A stretch of DNA of 9,441 bases from an uncultured Rhizobiaceae group bacterium (GCA_938009335.1 CALLHT010000128.1:1-9441), one strand, 5' to 3'; counted from the first letter of the stretch, positions 1-6,873 are shown. The notes: generated from the sequence alone by a model not told the origin. A program made the numbers and translations.

Positions 1-70
1 TTTGCGTCTTTTGGTTCTGGGTCGAATGATCGCCCGCCTGTGTTCAGATTGTTTGATCCGCGGAAGAATA

Positions 71-149
71 TCTCCCTCATGCTGAGCCTGTCGAAGCACG
101 AGGGAGAGATGTATGGGGCCTCGACCCTTCGACAAGCTCAGGGTGAGGG
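71..149. repeat. Inverted pair of REP-like palindromes (type A)
   Basis: The 24-base segment at 74-97 contains CTGAGCCTGTCGAAG. The segment at 126-149, read on the opposite strand, contains CTGAGCTTGTCGAAG. Over 24 bases the two agree at 20 positions, in inverted orientation with 28 bases between them. The left copy is also a hairpin by itself: 71-78 pairs perfectly with 100-107 (TCTCCCTC/GAGGGAGA) and an inner TGCT/AGCA stem lies at 80-83/95-98. Dispersed intergenic palindromes of this kind are, from memory, common in alphaproteobacterial genomes. The head-to-head arrangement resembles a REP doublet (REPIN). Confidence 0.7.
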
Positions 150-159
150 TTTTGGTTTA

Positions 160-267
160 TCATCCTCGGACCTCTCTACATCGTCATCCACCGCACTCTC
201 TACATCGTCATCCTCGGGCCTCTCCACTTCGTCATCCTCGGACCTCTCTACTTCGTCATCCTCGGGC
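160..267. repeat. 24-bp tandem repeat, four full units plus a partial one
   Basis: Full units lie at 172-195, 196-219, 220-243 and 244-267, with a 12-base partial unit at 160-171. The unit is CTCTCTACTT followed by CGTCATCCTCGGGC, with a few substitutions (ACATC for ACTTC; CACCGCA, CTCGGAC or CTCGGGC at the end). Its last 14 bases equal the left outer part of the type B palindrome that follows immediately at 254. The array therefore looks like an expansion of half a palindrome plus a 10-base linker. Because 24 is a multiple of three, the frame is kept and the plus strand would read as an LSTSSSSG-like octapeptide. I do not take this as evidence of translation. Confidence 0.85.
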
Positions 268-394
268 TTGTCCCGAGGATCTAATGGACGTGCCGAGGAA
301 ATAATCCAACGGTTGGCACAGCTCTCGGGCAAATCTTTCAACAGCAATGTAAACGAAGCTTGGGTAGATCCTCGGGACAAGCCCGAGGATGACG
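254..394. repeat. Exact 30-bp inverted pair of REP-like palindromes (type B), REPIN-like
   Basis: Bases 254-283 and 365-394 are perfect reverse complements over 30 bases and are separated by 81 bases. Each copy is itself a hairpin: the stem ATCCTCGGG pairs with CCCGAGGAT (258-266 with 272-280) around the loop CTTGT, and the same holds for 368-376 with 382-390 around ACAAG. The whole 141-base unit could fold as one long hairpin. This matches the general layout of REP doublets (REPINs), which in other bacteria are moved by RAYT transposases. No transposase gene is present in this window. The right-hand copy ends only two bases before the possible GTG start of the small plus-strand gene. Confidence 0.85.
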
Positions 395-396
395 GA

Positions 397-732
397 GTGG
401 GCGGGGACATCTTGCCCAACCCAACAAAACTCATCCGTCGACTACAAGCCCTCGATCATGCACTCAAAACCATCCCCCAACAGGCAAAGCGTCTCGCCAG
501 AATTATGGCGCAGCGTGAGCATGCCCCTGCGGGGGCTTATTCATCTCCCGCTGCGGGTGACCCCTTGCGCGGCTCTTTGCCAAGTCATCCCATCCGTCCC
601 GGCATTCCACCCGGCTCCAACAAAAGCTCAAACGAGCCATCGCATGAAGTTTTACGCGAAATTCACGGCCTCGTCCGCGATTGGGAAAAGGACGCGTGGG
701 AGCGACGGAGTGAAAACACGGGCGTGCCTTGA
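397..732 (+). CDS. Small conserved hypothetical protein with a PIRPGIPPG motif
   Basis: A 111-residue reading frame when started at GTG 397. I recognise no function. From memory it resembles a group of short alphaproteobacterial hypothetical proteins that combine a basic helix of the type RLxALxxALxxxPxQAKRLAR (here about residues 12-41), a PLRPGxPPG-type motif (PIRPGIPPG, residues 65-73) and a C-terminal helix of the type HEVLxExHxLxRD (residues 83-95). All three parts are visible in that order. Residues 42-63 are Ala/Pro/Gly/Ser-rich and encoded by short GC palindromes, perhaps an inserted linker. The frame stays open upstream to ATG 40, but that part is repeat DNA. GTG 397 has GAGG eight bases upstream, supplied by the palindrome arm; TTG 409 has GGGG five bases upstream. 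The start is therefore unsettled and the gene could be decayed. It converges with the transporter operon, whose stop lies 62 bases beyond this gene's end. Confidence 0.45.
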   Translation: MGGDILPNPTKLIRRLQALDHALKTIPQQAKRLARIMAQREHAPAGAYSSPAAGDPLRGSLPSHPIRPGIPPGSNKSSNEPSHEVLREIHGLVRDWEKDAWERRSENTGVP

Positions 733-794
733 TTTCTGTGCCCTCTTAAAAAGCCAGATATTTTCACCCTGTTTGCAGACGCCAATGGGAACAC

Positions 795-1964
795 TTAGCC
801 GTATGGGTCTGCCGCATCACGCAGACCATCGCCGAAGAAGTTAAACGCAAGGATCACAAGAATGACAGGAACCACAGGCAATATGAGCCACGGAGTGATT
901 GCTACCACATTGATGTTCTGCGCTTCGTTAAGCAATACGCCCCAACTTACCGTCGGAGATCGAAGCCCGAGCCCCAGGAACGAAAGCGCGGTTTCACCCA
1001 GGATCATGGTCGGAATCGTAATCGTGGCAGAGGCAATCAGGTGGCTCATGAAGCCCGGCACCAGATGAAGCCCGATAATGCGCGCAGGACTTGCTCCCAT
1101 CAAACGGGCGGCAAGCACATAATCTTCTTCCCGAAGTGCAAGCAATTTCGACCGCACAGCGCGGGCAAGCCCGGTCCAGTCAATCAATCCGAGGATGACC
1201 GTTATGCCGAAGTAAATGAGAATGGGAGACCAGTTCGCCGGCATGATTGCCGCCAGAACCAACCAGAGCGGCAGTGTTGGGAGCGATTGAATAACCTCTA
1301 TCAACCGCTGAACCACAAGATCTACCCAGCCGCCATAATACCCCGCAAGGCCACCAATCACGATGCCAAGCACGAAGCTGATCATGATGCCAATCAAGCC
1401 AATCGTCAGCGAGATGCGCGCGCCATAAATGATGCGGGAAAGGAGATCACGGCCCAAACGATCAGAGCCCAAAAGATAGACGGGTTTGTTGATATCGGCA
1501 CACATCAGATGATTATCAGACGGGATCATGCCCCAGAAATGGTATTCGTCGCCCGAACAGAAGAAACGCAACGGGATGATCTTGCTGGTGTCTTCCGCAT
1601 AGACCCGTTGGAAGGTTTTAAGATCGAGTTCCTTTTTGTAATCGTAAACAAAAGGCCCAACAAATTCGCCTTCGTGGAACACGTGGATCGATTGCGGTGG
1701 CGCATAGATATATTTCGAGTTCTTCGCCTCAAGATTATACGGCGCGAGGAACTCTGCGAAGGCAGCCATCACATACATGAGCAGAAGGAAAATGCCGCAG
1801 AAAACCGCCAACCTGTGCTTCTTGAATTTCCACCACATGAGCTTGGTTTGCGGTGCAAGATAGACCGCTTCCTGCTCTGGCGTGAGTTGTTCGATTGCTT
1901 TGGGATCAAATGGCGCTTCGTTGACAAAATGATCTTCCGGCAATTTGGTCGGGGCCTTACTCAT
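795..1964 (-). CDS. ABC importer inner-membrane permease, DppC/OppC type
   Basis: A 389-residue permease, second channel half of a peptide/nickel/oligosaccharide-type ABC importer in the inner membrane. It has a cytoplasmic N-terminal tail of about 50 residues, a first membrane segment at 51-72, then a long periplasmic loop to about 165. Next come the family hallmark LGSDRLGRDLLSRIIYGARI (165-184), several membrane helices from 184 to the end, and the EAA loop YVLAARLMGASPARI (282-296) that contacts the ATPase. The long loop (about 90 residues) makes it bigger than a typical DppC of about 300. YejE has an insertion of similar size. It also contains FFCSGDEYHFWG (134-145), resembling a motif I recall from long OppC-like permeases. 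ATG 1964 overlaps the upstream stop as ATGA and has GGAGG nine bases upstream. It is the last gene of the operon, and no convincing terminator follows. The ligand is unknown. Confidence 0.93.
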   Translation of the reverse strand: MSKAPTKLPEDHFVNEAPFDPKAIEQLTPEQEAVYLAPQTKLMWWKFKKHRLAVFCGIFLLLMYVMAAFAEFLAPYNLEAKNSKYIYAPPQSIHVFHEGEFVGPFVYDYKKELDLKTFQRVYAEDTSKIIPLRFFCSGDEYHFWGMIPSDNHLMCADINKPVYLLGSDRLGRDLLSRIIYGARISLTIGLIGIMISFVLGIVIGGLAGYYGGWVDLVVQRLIEVIQSLPTLPLWLVLAAIMPANWSPILIYFGITVILGLIDWTGLARAVRSKLLALREEDYVLAARLMGASPARIIGLHLVPGFMSHLIASATITIPTMILGETALSFLGLGLRSPTVSWGVLLNEAQNINVVAITPWLILPVVPVILVILAFNFFGDGLRDAADPYG

Positions 1965-2959
1965 CGGCTCACCCCTCCCTGCAATCGAATGCGCGGATCA
2001 AGGAAGCCAAGTGCAATATCGGAGATCAAAACACCAATCACCGTGAGGAAGGCAAGCAACATCAGGAAGGAACCAGCCAGATACATATCCTGACTTTGAA
2101 GGGCCTGGATGAGAAGCGGGCCGGTTGTTTCAAGAGACAGGACAATCGCAACAATTTCAGCACCGGAGATCACTTGAGGTAATACGCTACCGATATCTGC
2201 AATAAAGAAATTGAGTGACATGCGGAATGGGTATTTCATCAAGCCTTTGAATTCCGGAACACCTTTCGCCCGCGCTGTGGTCACGTAAGGTTTGCGCAGT
2301 TCATCAAGCAGGTTTGCCCGAACGCGGCGGATCATGGCAGCGGTGCCCGAGGTGCCGATCACGATCACAGGGATCCAGAGATGCTCCATCACGGATAGGA
2401 ACTTCGCAACACTGAACGGCTTATCGACAAACTCAGGGTCCATCAGTCCGCCAATGGCTGTGCCAAACCATTGGTTTGCGAGATACATCATGATCAGGGC
2501 GAGCAGGAAGTTGGGTGTTGCGAGGCCAAGCAGTCCGAGGAACGTGAGCCCATAATCGCCCCAACTATATTGATGTGTTGCGGAGTAAATGCCGATTGGA
2601 AACGCAATCAACCAAGTGAAGATGATGGTGAAGAAGGTCACAATAATCGTGAAAATCAAACGGTCACCGATGACTTCTCGCACAGGTAATTCATATTCAA
2701 ACGAATAGCCAAAATCACCAACCAGCATGCCAGTTGCCCAAATCCAATATCGTTCCCAAACCGGACGATCGAAGCCGTATTCAGTTCGCAGGAATTCGAT
2801 TTGTTTGGGGTCAATCGTTTCACCTGCAGCGATTAGCTCATTCACATAGGATTCGAAATAATCACCCGGCGGAAGCTCAATCAAGAAGAAGACCAACATG
2901 CTGGTCAGCACCAGCGTTGGTATCATGTAGAAAAAACGTTTTACGATATACCCCAGCAC
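1961..2959 (-). CDS. ABC importer inner-membrane permease, DppB/OppB type
   Basis: A 332-residue permease, first channel half of the importer. The N-terminus MLGYIVKRFFYMIPTLVL and the following FFLIELPPGD (24-33) are typical of the DppB family, which supports starting at the GTG codon rather than an internal ATG. Membrane helices are visible at about 9-28, 101-125, 136-160, 194-210, 255-277 and 293-318. The EAA loop that docks on the ATPase is YVTTARAKGVPEFKGLMKYP (225-244). The segment GDFGYSF (81-87) is also a family landmark. Length is normal for the family. The gene starts 12 bases after the binding-protein stop and ends in a 4-base overlap with the second permease, so the two permeases are probably made in matched amounts. 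Confidence 0.94.
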   Translation of the reverse strand: MLGYIVKRFFYMIPTLVLTSMLVFFLIELPPGDYFESYVNELIAAGETIDPKQIEFLRTEYGFDRPVWERYWIWATGMLVGDFGYSFEYELPVREVIGDRLIFTIIVTFFTIIFTWLIAFPIGIYSATHQYSWGDYGLTFLGLLGLATPNFLLALIMMYLANQWFGTAIGGLMDPEFVDKPFSVAKFLSVMEHLWIPVIVIGTSGTAAMIRRVRANLLDELRKPYVTTARAKGVPEFKGLMKYPFRMSLNFFIADIGSVLPQVISGAEIVAIVLSLETTGPLLIQALQSQDMYLAGSFLMLLAFLTVIGVLISDIALGFLDPRIRLQGGVSR

Positions 2960-2974
2960 TGGTTCAGTTTCCTA
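2960..2974 (-). promoter_or_regulatory. Ribosome binding site overlapping a stop codon, fixing the GTG start of the DppB-like permease
   Basis: On the minus strand the stop TAG of the binding-protein gene reads into TAGGAAA. AGGAAA (2973 down to 2968) lies eight bases before the GTG at 2959-2957. The ribosome binding site therefore overlaps the upstream stop codon, as expected for coupled translation. It supports the GTG as the real start. Confidence 0.65.
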
Positions 2975-4867
2975 TCGATCAAACCAGAATGTATCCGGGC
3001 GATAGGCACCGAAGTAGGATGTCGGTTCCCAAGAGTAAATCGCTTCTTCAGGCACATTGCGCAGGTCAGACGAAACCACAACCGGCTGCTTTGAGTTGTT
3101 GACAGTTCCAATGGTGAAAACTTGATCGGTGTAGTTCTTCAGCATCTCATGCCAAATCTCTGTTTTCTTATCCATGTCAGGGGCAACCATCCACTTGTTG
3201 TAAAGCGCGAGCTGCACTTTCGCCGCATCGAGATCGACTTCTTCGCCAGCTTTGCCGCCGGTCTCGTTGTGCTGGCCCCATTGCGGCCATTGAAGTTGTG
3301 GCTGAGCGGTTGGTGCAAGTTCCTGCGGGCTCATATCCGCACTTGGTACGCCATTATCGAGGCCATTGAAGACCGACATAACAGTCTCGCCAGAGTTTGC
3401 ACGACGGCGGAAAATATCACGCTGAGAAGCACGGACAAACATCTTCACGCCAATGTCTTTCATGTGAGTGGAAATCAGTTCGAGGACATCCGTTTCTTCA
3501 GTGCTTTCACCGGCAGATTCAACGGTGATTTCAAGCCGCGCGCCATTTGGCAAGAGGCGCGTGCCATCACCATCGCGCTTACTCAAGCCCATCTCATCAA
3601 GGATTGCGTTTGCCTTGGCCACGTCATGCGCGATCCAAGCATTAGCATATTCTGCTTTGTGAAATTTACTGTCTGGCAGAACTGTATTCGCGCTTGGTTG
3701 TGCAAGACCGAAGTAGATCGACTCGTTGATCTCATCGCGGTTGATACCAAGCGACAGCGCGCGGCGGAACCGTACATCGCGGTTGAGGTCACGCCACATC
3801 GGATCCGCTGCATTCAGGTTCGGGAAAAGTGCGACCTGTGAACCACGCCCAAGGTTCCATAGAAGCGTTTTGAAATTCCCCTGTTCTTCGCCCTGTTTAA
3901 GAAACGGAATGTGATCAAAGCGAAGGTAGCGTGCTTGAAGGTCGCTTTCTCCGGTCCCGGTTTTTGCCGGGATAACGTCCTTTGACACGATGTTCATAAT
4001 GACGTTATCGATATACGGAAGCTGATTTCCATCCGGATCAACACGGTGGTAAAATGGGTTACGCTCAAAGATAAACCGGGTAGAAGGCGGCGGTGTGCGG
4101 TTCCACCAAGCTTGAAGGGTCGGTAGGTCTGGGTTTTCCGCTCGGCGCTGGCGCTGTTTGCGCGTGTGTAATGCCGTCCAGTCTTTTGTCTCTGCTTCTG
4201 CAGCCAATTCAGCGAGCTTGTCTGGATCGGTATATTTCGTATGGAATTGCTTCATGTAATGCGCAGGGCGGTAAATGTAGAGCGGTGACGCGCCTGCAAG
4301 CGCTGGCAAAAATGCCGGATTAGGTTTGCTCCAAGTGTATTTGAACGTGAGTTCATCGATCACTTCAAAGGTCGGCTCTTCACCTTCCACAAGCATATCG
4401 GTAGGCACGCCTTCGCGACCAAGTTCAGGATGCTGAACCATGTCTTCCCAGAAATAGCGAAAATCTTCAGAGGTGAGTGGGTGCCCGTCAGACCATTTAT
4501 GGCCTTTGCGCAGAGTGAATGTAAATTCGCGACCTTCTTTAACATCGAAGCTTTTTGCGATATCGGGCTGTAGAATGAAATCAGGGCCATACCCTACAAT
4601 CCGTGCGTAACTATACACCGCCATTTGGCGGGTATCTTTTGCTTTGCCCATCAAAATGCGCATGTCGCCGCCATATTTGCCGGCAGATTTGTTTTCAGCA
4701 GCATAGTTCACAACCATGGGTTCGACAGGAAGTCGTTTCTCAACAGGGGGCAATTCGCCACTGGCAACTTTTGCTTCCCACATCGGCACTTCGCCTGCGT
4801 GTGCTGTTGCCATTAGACAAGCAAACCCAACAACACAAAAGACCGTTTTAACAATACCCCTGATCAT
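2972..4867 (-). CDS. Periplasmic solute-binding protein, family 5 (SBP_bac_5), long form
   Basis: A 631-residue extracytoplasmic binding protein that should deliver ligand to the two permeases. A Sec signal peptide is clear: basic MIRGIVK, a hydrophobic core to about residue 20, and a likely cut after ATAHA (24). It lacks a lipobox at the cut site, so it is probably soluble in the periplasm. The family signature region FTLRKGHKWSDGHPLTSEDF (117-136) is present, as is VRFRRALSLGINRDEI (365-380). The segment NPFYHRVDPDGNQLPYID (270-287) and the region at about 205-262 (KQFHTKY to NPDLPTLQAWW) mark the long subfamily of about 600 residues, compared with about 500 for DppA/OppA. Related proteins bind peptides or oligosaccharides; I cannot tell which. 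ATG 4867 overlaps the ATPase stop as ATGA, with AGGGAG eight bases upstream. Having the binding protein second in the operon, after the ATPase, is less usual. Confidence 0.94.
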   Translation of the reverse strand: MIRGIVKTVFCVVGFACLMATAHAGEVPMWEAKVASGELPPVEKRLPVEPMVVNYAAENKSAGKYGGDMRILMGKAKDTRQMAVYSYARIVGYGPDFILQPDIAKSFDVKEGREFTFTLRKGHKWSDGHPLTSEDFRYFWEDMVQHPELGREGVPTDMLVEGEEPTFEVIDELTFKYTWSKPNPAFLPALAGASPLYIYRPAHYMKQFHTKYTDPDKLAELAAEAETKDWTALHTRKQRQRRAENPDLPTLQAWWNRTPPPSTRFIFERNPFYHRVDPDGNQLPYIDNVIMNIVSKDVIPAKTGTGESDLQARYLRFDHIPFLKQGEEQGNFKTLLWNLGRGSQVALFPNLNAADPMWRDLNRDVRFRRALSLGINRDEINESIYFGLAQPSANTVLPDSKFHKAEYANAWIAHDVAKANAILDEMGLSKRDGDGTRLLPNGARLEITVESAGESTEETDVLELISTHMKDIGVKMFVRASQRDIFRRRANSGETVMSVFNGLDNGVPSADMSPQELAPTAQPQLQWPQWGQHNETGGKAGEEVDLDAAKVQLALYNKWMVAPDMDKKTEIWHEMLKNYTDQVFTIGTVNNSKQPVVVSSDLRNVPEEAIYSWEPTSYFGAYRPDTFWFDR

Positions 4868-6765
4868 GCACTCAACTCCCTGATGTCACTATTCTCATTG
4901 GCCAGAACGAAATGCCCTTCATCAACTTCCACTCTGGTCAGTTTCCCACCCTGAGAAACCGAAAATGCCCCGCCCCAATCATCACTTGCATGGGAAGAGG
5001 AAAACTTCACTTTTTCAAAATCCAACAACCGATCAATATCCGGATATGGAACAGCCGCCAACAAGGACTGTGTATACGGATGGCGCGGATTTGCAAAAAT
5101 CTGCTCACGTGATGCGATCTCAACTAGCTTGCCCTGACACATAACCGCAATACGCTCTGCAACATAGTTTACCACAGCAAGATTGTGCGAGATAAAAAGA
5201 CTTGTCAGTCCGAGTTCTGAACGAAGATCATTGAGCAAATTCAGAATTTGAGCCTGAACCGAAACATCCAACGCAGATACCGGCTCATCGCAAATCATCA
5301 AATCGGGATGAAGTGCAAGAGCGCGGGCAATCCCGACACGCTGACGCTGCCCGCCTGAGAAGGAATGCGGATATCGGTTTAGATATCTCGGATCAAGTCC
5401 GACCAATGTCATCAAGTCAACGATATCTTTTTGCTGGCTATCAGGATCACCAATCCCATGAATGGCGAAGGGTTCACGCAAAATGTTTTGAACCGTCATT
5501 CGCGGATTGAGCGAACTGAACGGATCCTGGAAGATCATTTGGACGCGGCGACGGAACTCCATCAGTTCCTCACCCGCTAGGTTGAGCACATCCACCTCAC
5601 CTTTTGCGGTGTTGAGTAAAACCTCGCCGCTTGTCGGCTCTAAAGCTCGCATGATCAGTTTGGAAACAGTGGTCTTTCCTGAACCACTTTCGCCCACAAG
5701 GCCCAAACACTCGCCGCGTTTAATTTCAAAACTCACATCATCAACCGCAATCAGTTTTCTCGCACTTTCCCCGCCGAACCAACTTCCTTTGCTAAGCGTA
5801 AACTCTTTGCGCAGGTTCTTCACTTCCAAATGCGGCCGCGTTTTGTCGTCAACCTCTTCCGAATGAAAACGGGTCGCAAGCTTTTCGATGTTCTGTTTAT
5901 CCTGCGTCTCATCCATTTGCCGCAGCGAGACAAGCCGCTCTCCGGGCTTCATATCAAAGTGAGGCACAGCAGCCATTAGCGCTTTGAGATAATCATGACG
6001 CGGGTTTTTGAAAATCTCTTTCGCAGTTCCTGCTTCCATGATCTCGCCGTGGTAAATTACAACCACGCGGTCAGCCATGTTAGCAACAACACCAAGATCA
6101 TGAGTGATTAGCAAGATCGATGTGTTGAACTTTTTCTGAAGGTCTTTCATCAAACCCAGAATTTGCGCCTGCACCGTAACGTCGAGTGCCGTTGTTGGCT
6201 CATCGGCAATGACCATTGCCGGATTGCAGATCAACGCCATGGCGATCACAGCTCTTTGTCTCAATCCACCCGACAGTTCGAACGAATACATTTCATAACC
6301 GCGCGAAGGGTCAGGGAAGCCGACAAGTCGTAAGATTTCTTCCGTATCGGATTTGGCTTCTTCATTTGTGCGTTTTTGATGGAGAACCAGCGCTTCTTCC
6401 ACCTGATTGCCAATGGTGTGGATCGGTGAGAGAGCGGTCATCGGTTCTTGGAAAACCATCGAGATGCGACCACCGCGCAGCTTTAGCAGGAACGGATCTT
6501 TCGCATGGAGGACCGCGATATCAACCGGATCACCATCAGGATTTGCAGGATCATTGAACAGGATTTGGCCGCTATCTATTGAAGCGTTTCGCGGCAGAAT
6601 TCGAAGTATAGACTGCGCAATAACAGATTTGCCGGACCCGGATTCGCCAACAAGCGCAACAACTTCGCCAGGCTCAACTTTGAACCCAACTCCCTTTACG
6701 GCTTCGACGCGCCCTCCCTGAATGTCAAAGGAAACTCTAAGGTCCCTTACTTCCAGCAAACTCAT
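4864..6765 (-). CDS. Fused double ABC ATPase of the Opp/Dpp-type importer (YejF/GsiA-like layout)
   Basis: A 633-residue cytoplasmic protein with two complete nucleotide-binding domains in one chain, taking the place of separate DppD and DppF. Domain 1: Walker A GESGSGKS (40-47), Q-loop Gln106, signature LSGGLRQ (164-170), Walker B VIADEP (185-190), H-loop His222. Domain 2: Walker A GESGSGKT (358-365), Q-loop Gln413, signature FSGGQRQ (469-475), Walker B MICDEP (490-495), H-loop His527. No catalytic residue is missing, so both sites should be active. The oligopeptide/dipeptide-type C-terminal region follows each domain (NPRHDYLKALMAAVP and NPRHPYTQSLLAAVP). After the second there is an extension of about 60 residues ending near LTRVEVDEGHFVLAN. 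ATG 6765 has only a weak ribosome binding site (GGA ten bases upstream; a stronger GGAG is 14 bases away). It is the first gene of the operon, and its stop overlaps the binding-protein start. Confidence 0.95.
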   Translation of the reverse strand: MSLLEVRDLRVSFDIQGGRVEAVKGVGFKVEPGEVVALVGESGSGKSVIAQSILRILPRNASIDSGQILFNDPANPDGDPVDIAVLHAKDPFLLKLRGGRISMVFQEPMTALSPIHTIGNQVEEALVLHQKRTNEEAKSDTEEILRLVGFPDPSRGYEMYSFELSGGLRQRAVIAMALICNPAMVIADEPTTALDVTVQAQILGLMKDLQKKFNTSILLITHDLGVVANMADRVVVIYHGEIMEAGTAKEIFKNPRHDYLKALMAAVPHFDMKPGERLVSLRQMDETQDKQNIEKLATRFHSEEVDDKTRPHLEVKNLRKEFTLSKGSWFGGESARKLIAVDDVSFEIKRGECLGLVGESGSGKTTVSKLIMRALEPTSGEVLLNTAKGEVDVLNLAGEELMEFRRRVQMIFQDPFSSLNPRMTVQNILREPFAIHGIGDPDSQQKDIVDLMTLVGLDPRYLNRYPHSFSGGQRQRVGIARALALHPDLMICDEPVSALDVSVQAQILNLLNDLRSELGLTSLFISHNLAVVNYVAERIAVMCQGKLVEIASREQIFANPRHPYTQSLLAAVPYPDIDRLLDFEKVKFSSSHASDDWGGAFSVSQGGKLTRVEVDEGHFVLANENSDIRELSA

Positions 6766-6824
6766 CCGTTACTATTCCACTCCCCTTTCAAGCCGCTTCA
6801 CCCTCTAAACCGACTGACTAAGTT

Positions 6825-6854
6825 ATTGTATGCACACCGTTTCACGAATGAAAA
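6825..6854 (-). promoter_or_regulatory. Candidate sigma-70-type promoter for the ABC importer operon
   Basis: Reading the minus strand, TTTTCA (6854-6849, four of six matches to TTGACA) is followed after 18 bases by TACAAT (6830-6825, five of six matches to TATAAT). Transcription would then start near 6818, leaving a leader of about 50 bases before the ATPase start. The call is by eye only. It is supported by position and by the clustering of repeated motifs around it. Confidence 0.45.
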
Positions 6855-6873
6855 GTGACATAATGCACACTTT
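6830..6873. promoter_or_regulatory. Candidate operator cluster overlapping the importer promoter
   Basis: The 8-mer ATGCACAC (plus strand) occurs at 6830-6837 and again at 6863-6870, 33 bases apart, about three helical turns. The first copy touches the proposed -10 box and lies in GTATGCACAC, a near-palindrome of form GTRTGCAYAC. The second lies upstream of the -35 box inside an inverted repeat AAAGTG-N10-CACTTT (6852-6873). A further palindrome TTTCA-N4-TGAAA (6840-6853) covers the -35 box. The GT...AC palindrome is of the general kind bound by GntR-type repressors, but no regulator gene is in the window and assigning one is guesswork. Confidence 0.4.

Larger units (their letters stand above)
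1..396. other. Repeat-rich intergenic region without a convincing gene
   Basis: Bases 1-70 match nothing I recognise in any frame. From 71 on, the stretch is mostly REP-like palindromes and a short tandem array, described separately. Reading frames are open through the array on both strands: two plus-strand frames (giving Ser/Thr-rich or His/Arg-rich peptides) and one minus-strand frame (giving an Asp/Glu-rich peptide). Being open in several frames at once is a property of the repeat composition and is not evidence for coding. The 81 bases between the two 30-bp palindromes (284-364) are unique within the window and are not recognised. Confidence 0.7.

Noticed and set aside
160..394. CRISPR array
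   Set aside because: Units are directly adjacent 24-mers with no unique spacers, and there are only two copies of the longer palindrome, in inverted orientation. No cas genes are present.
138..434. A 98-codon minus-strand acidic frame through the palindromes and tandem array
   Set aside because: Its content (repeats of EDDEVERPEDD type and DPRDKPEDD) is the reverse reading of the repeat units, a common spurious call in alphaproteobacterial genomes.
698..794. Rho-independent terminator between the convergent small gene and the importer operon
   Set aside because: Only a tiny GCACGCCCGTG fold followed by TTTT is seen on the minus strand. The stem is too short to support a call.
1041..2093. 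A 350-codon open frame on the plus strand antisense to the DppC-like permease
   Set aside because: It lies opposite a clearly recognisable permease, has His/Arg/Asn-rich low-plausibility content and matches no family. It is a shadow of the real gene.
3122..3841. A 239-codon plus-strand frame antisense to the binding-protein gene
   Set aside because: The minus strand here encodes conserved family 5 motifs. The plus-strand product shows no recognisable domain.
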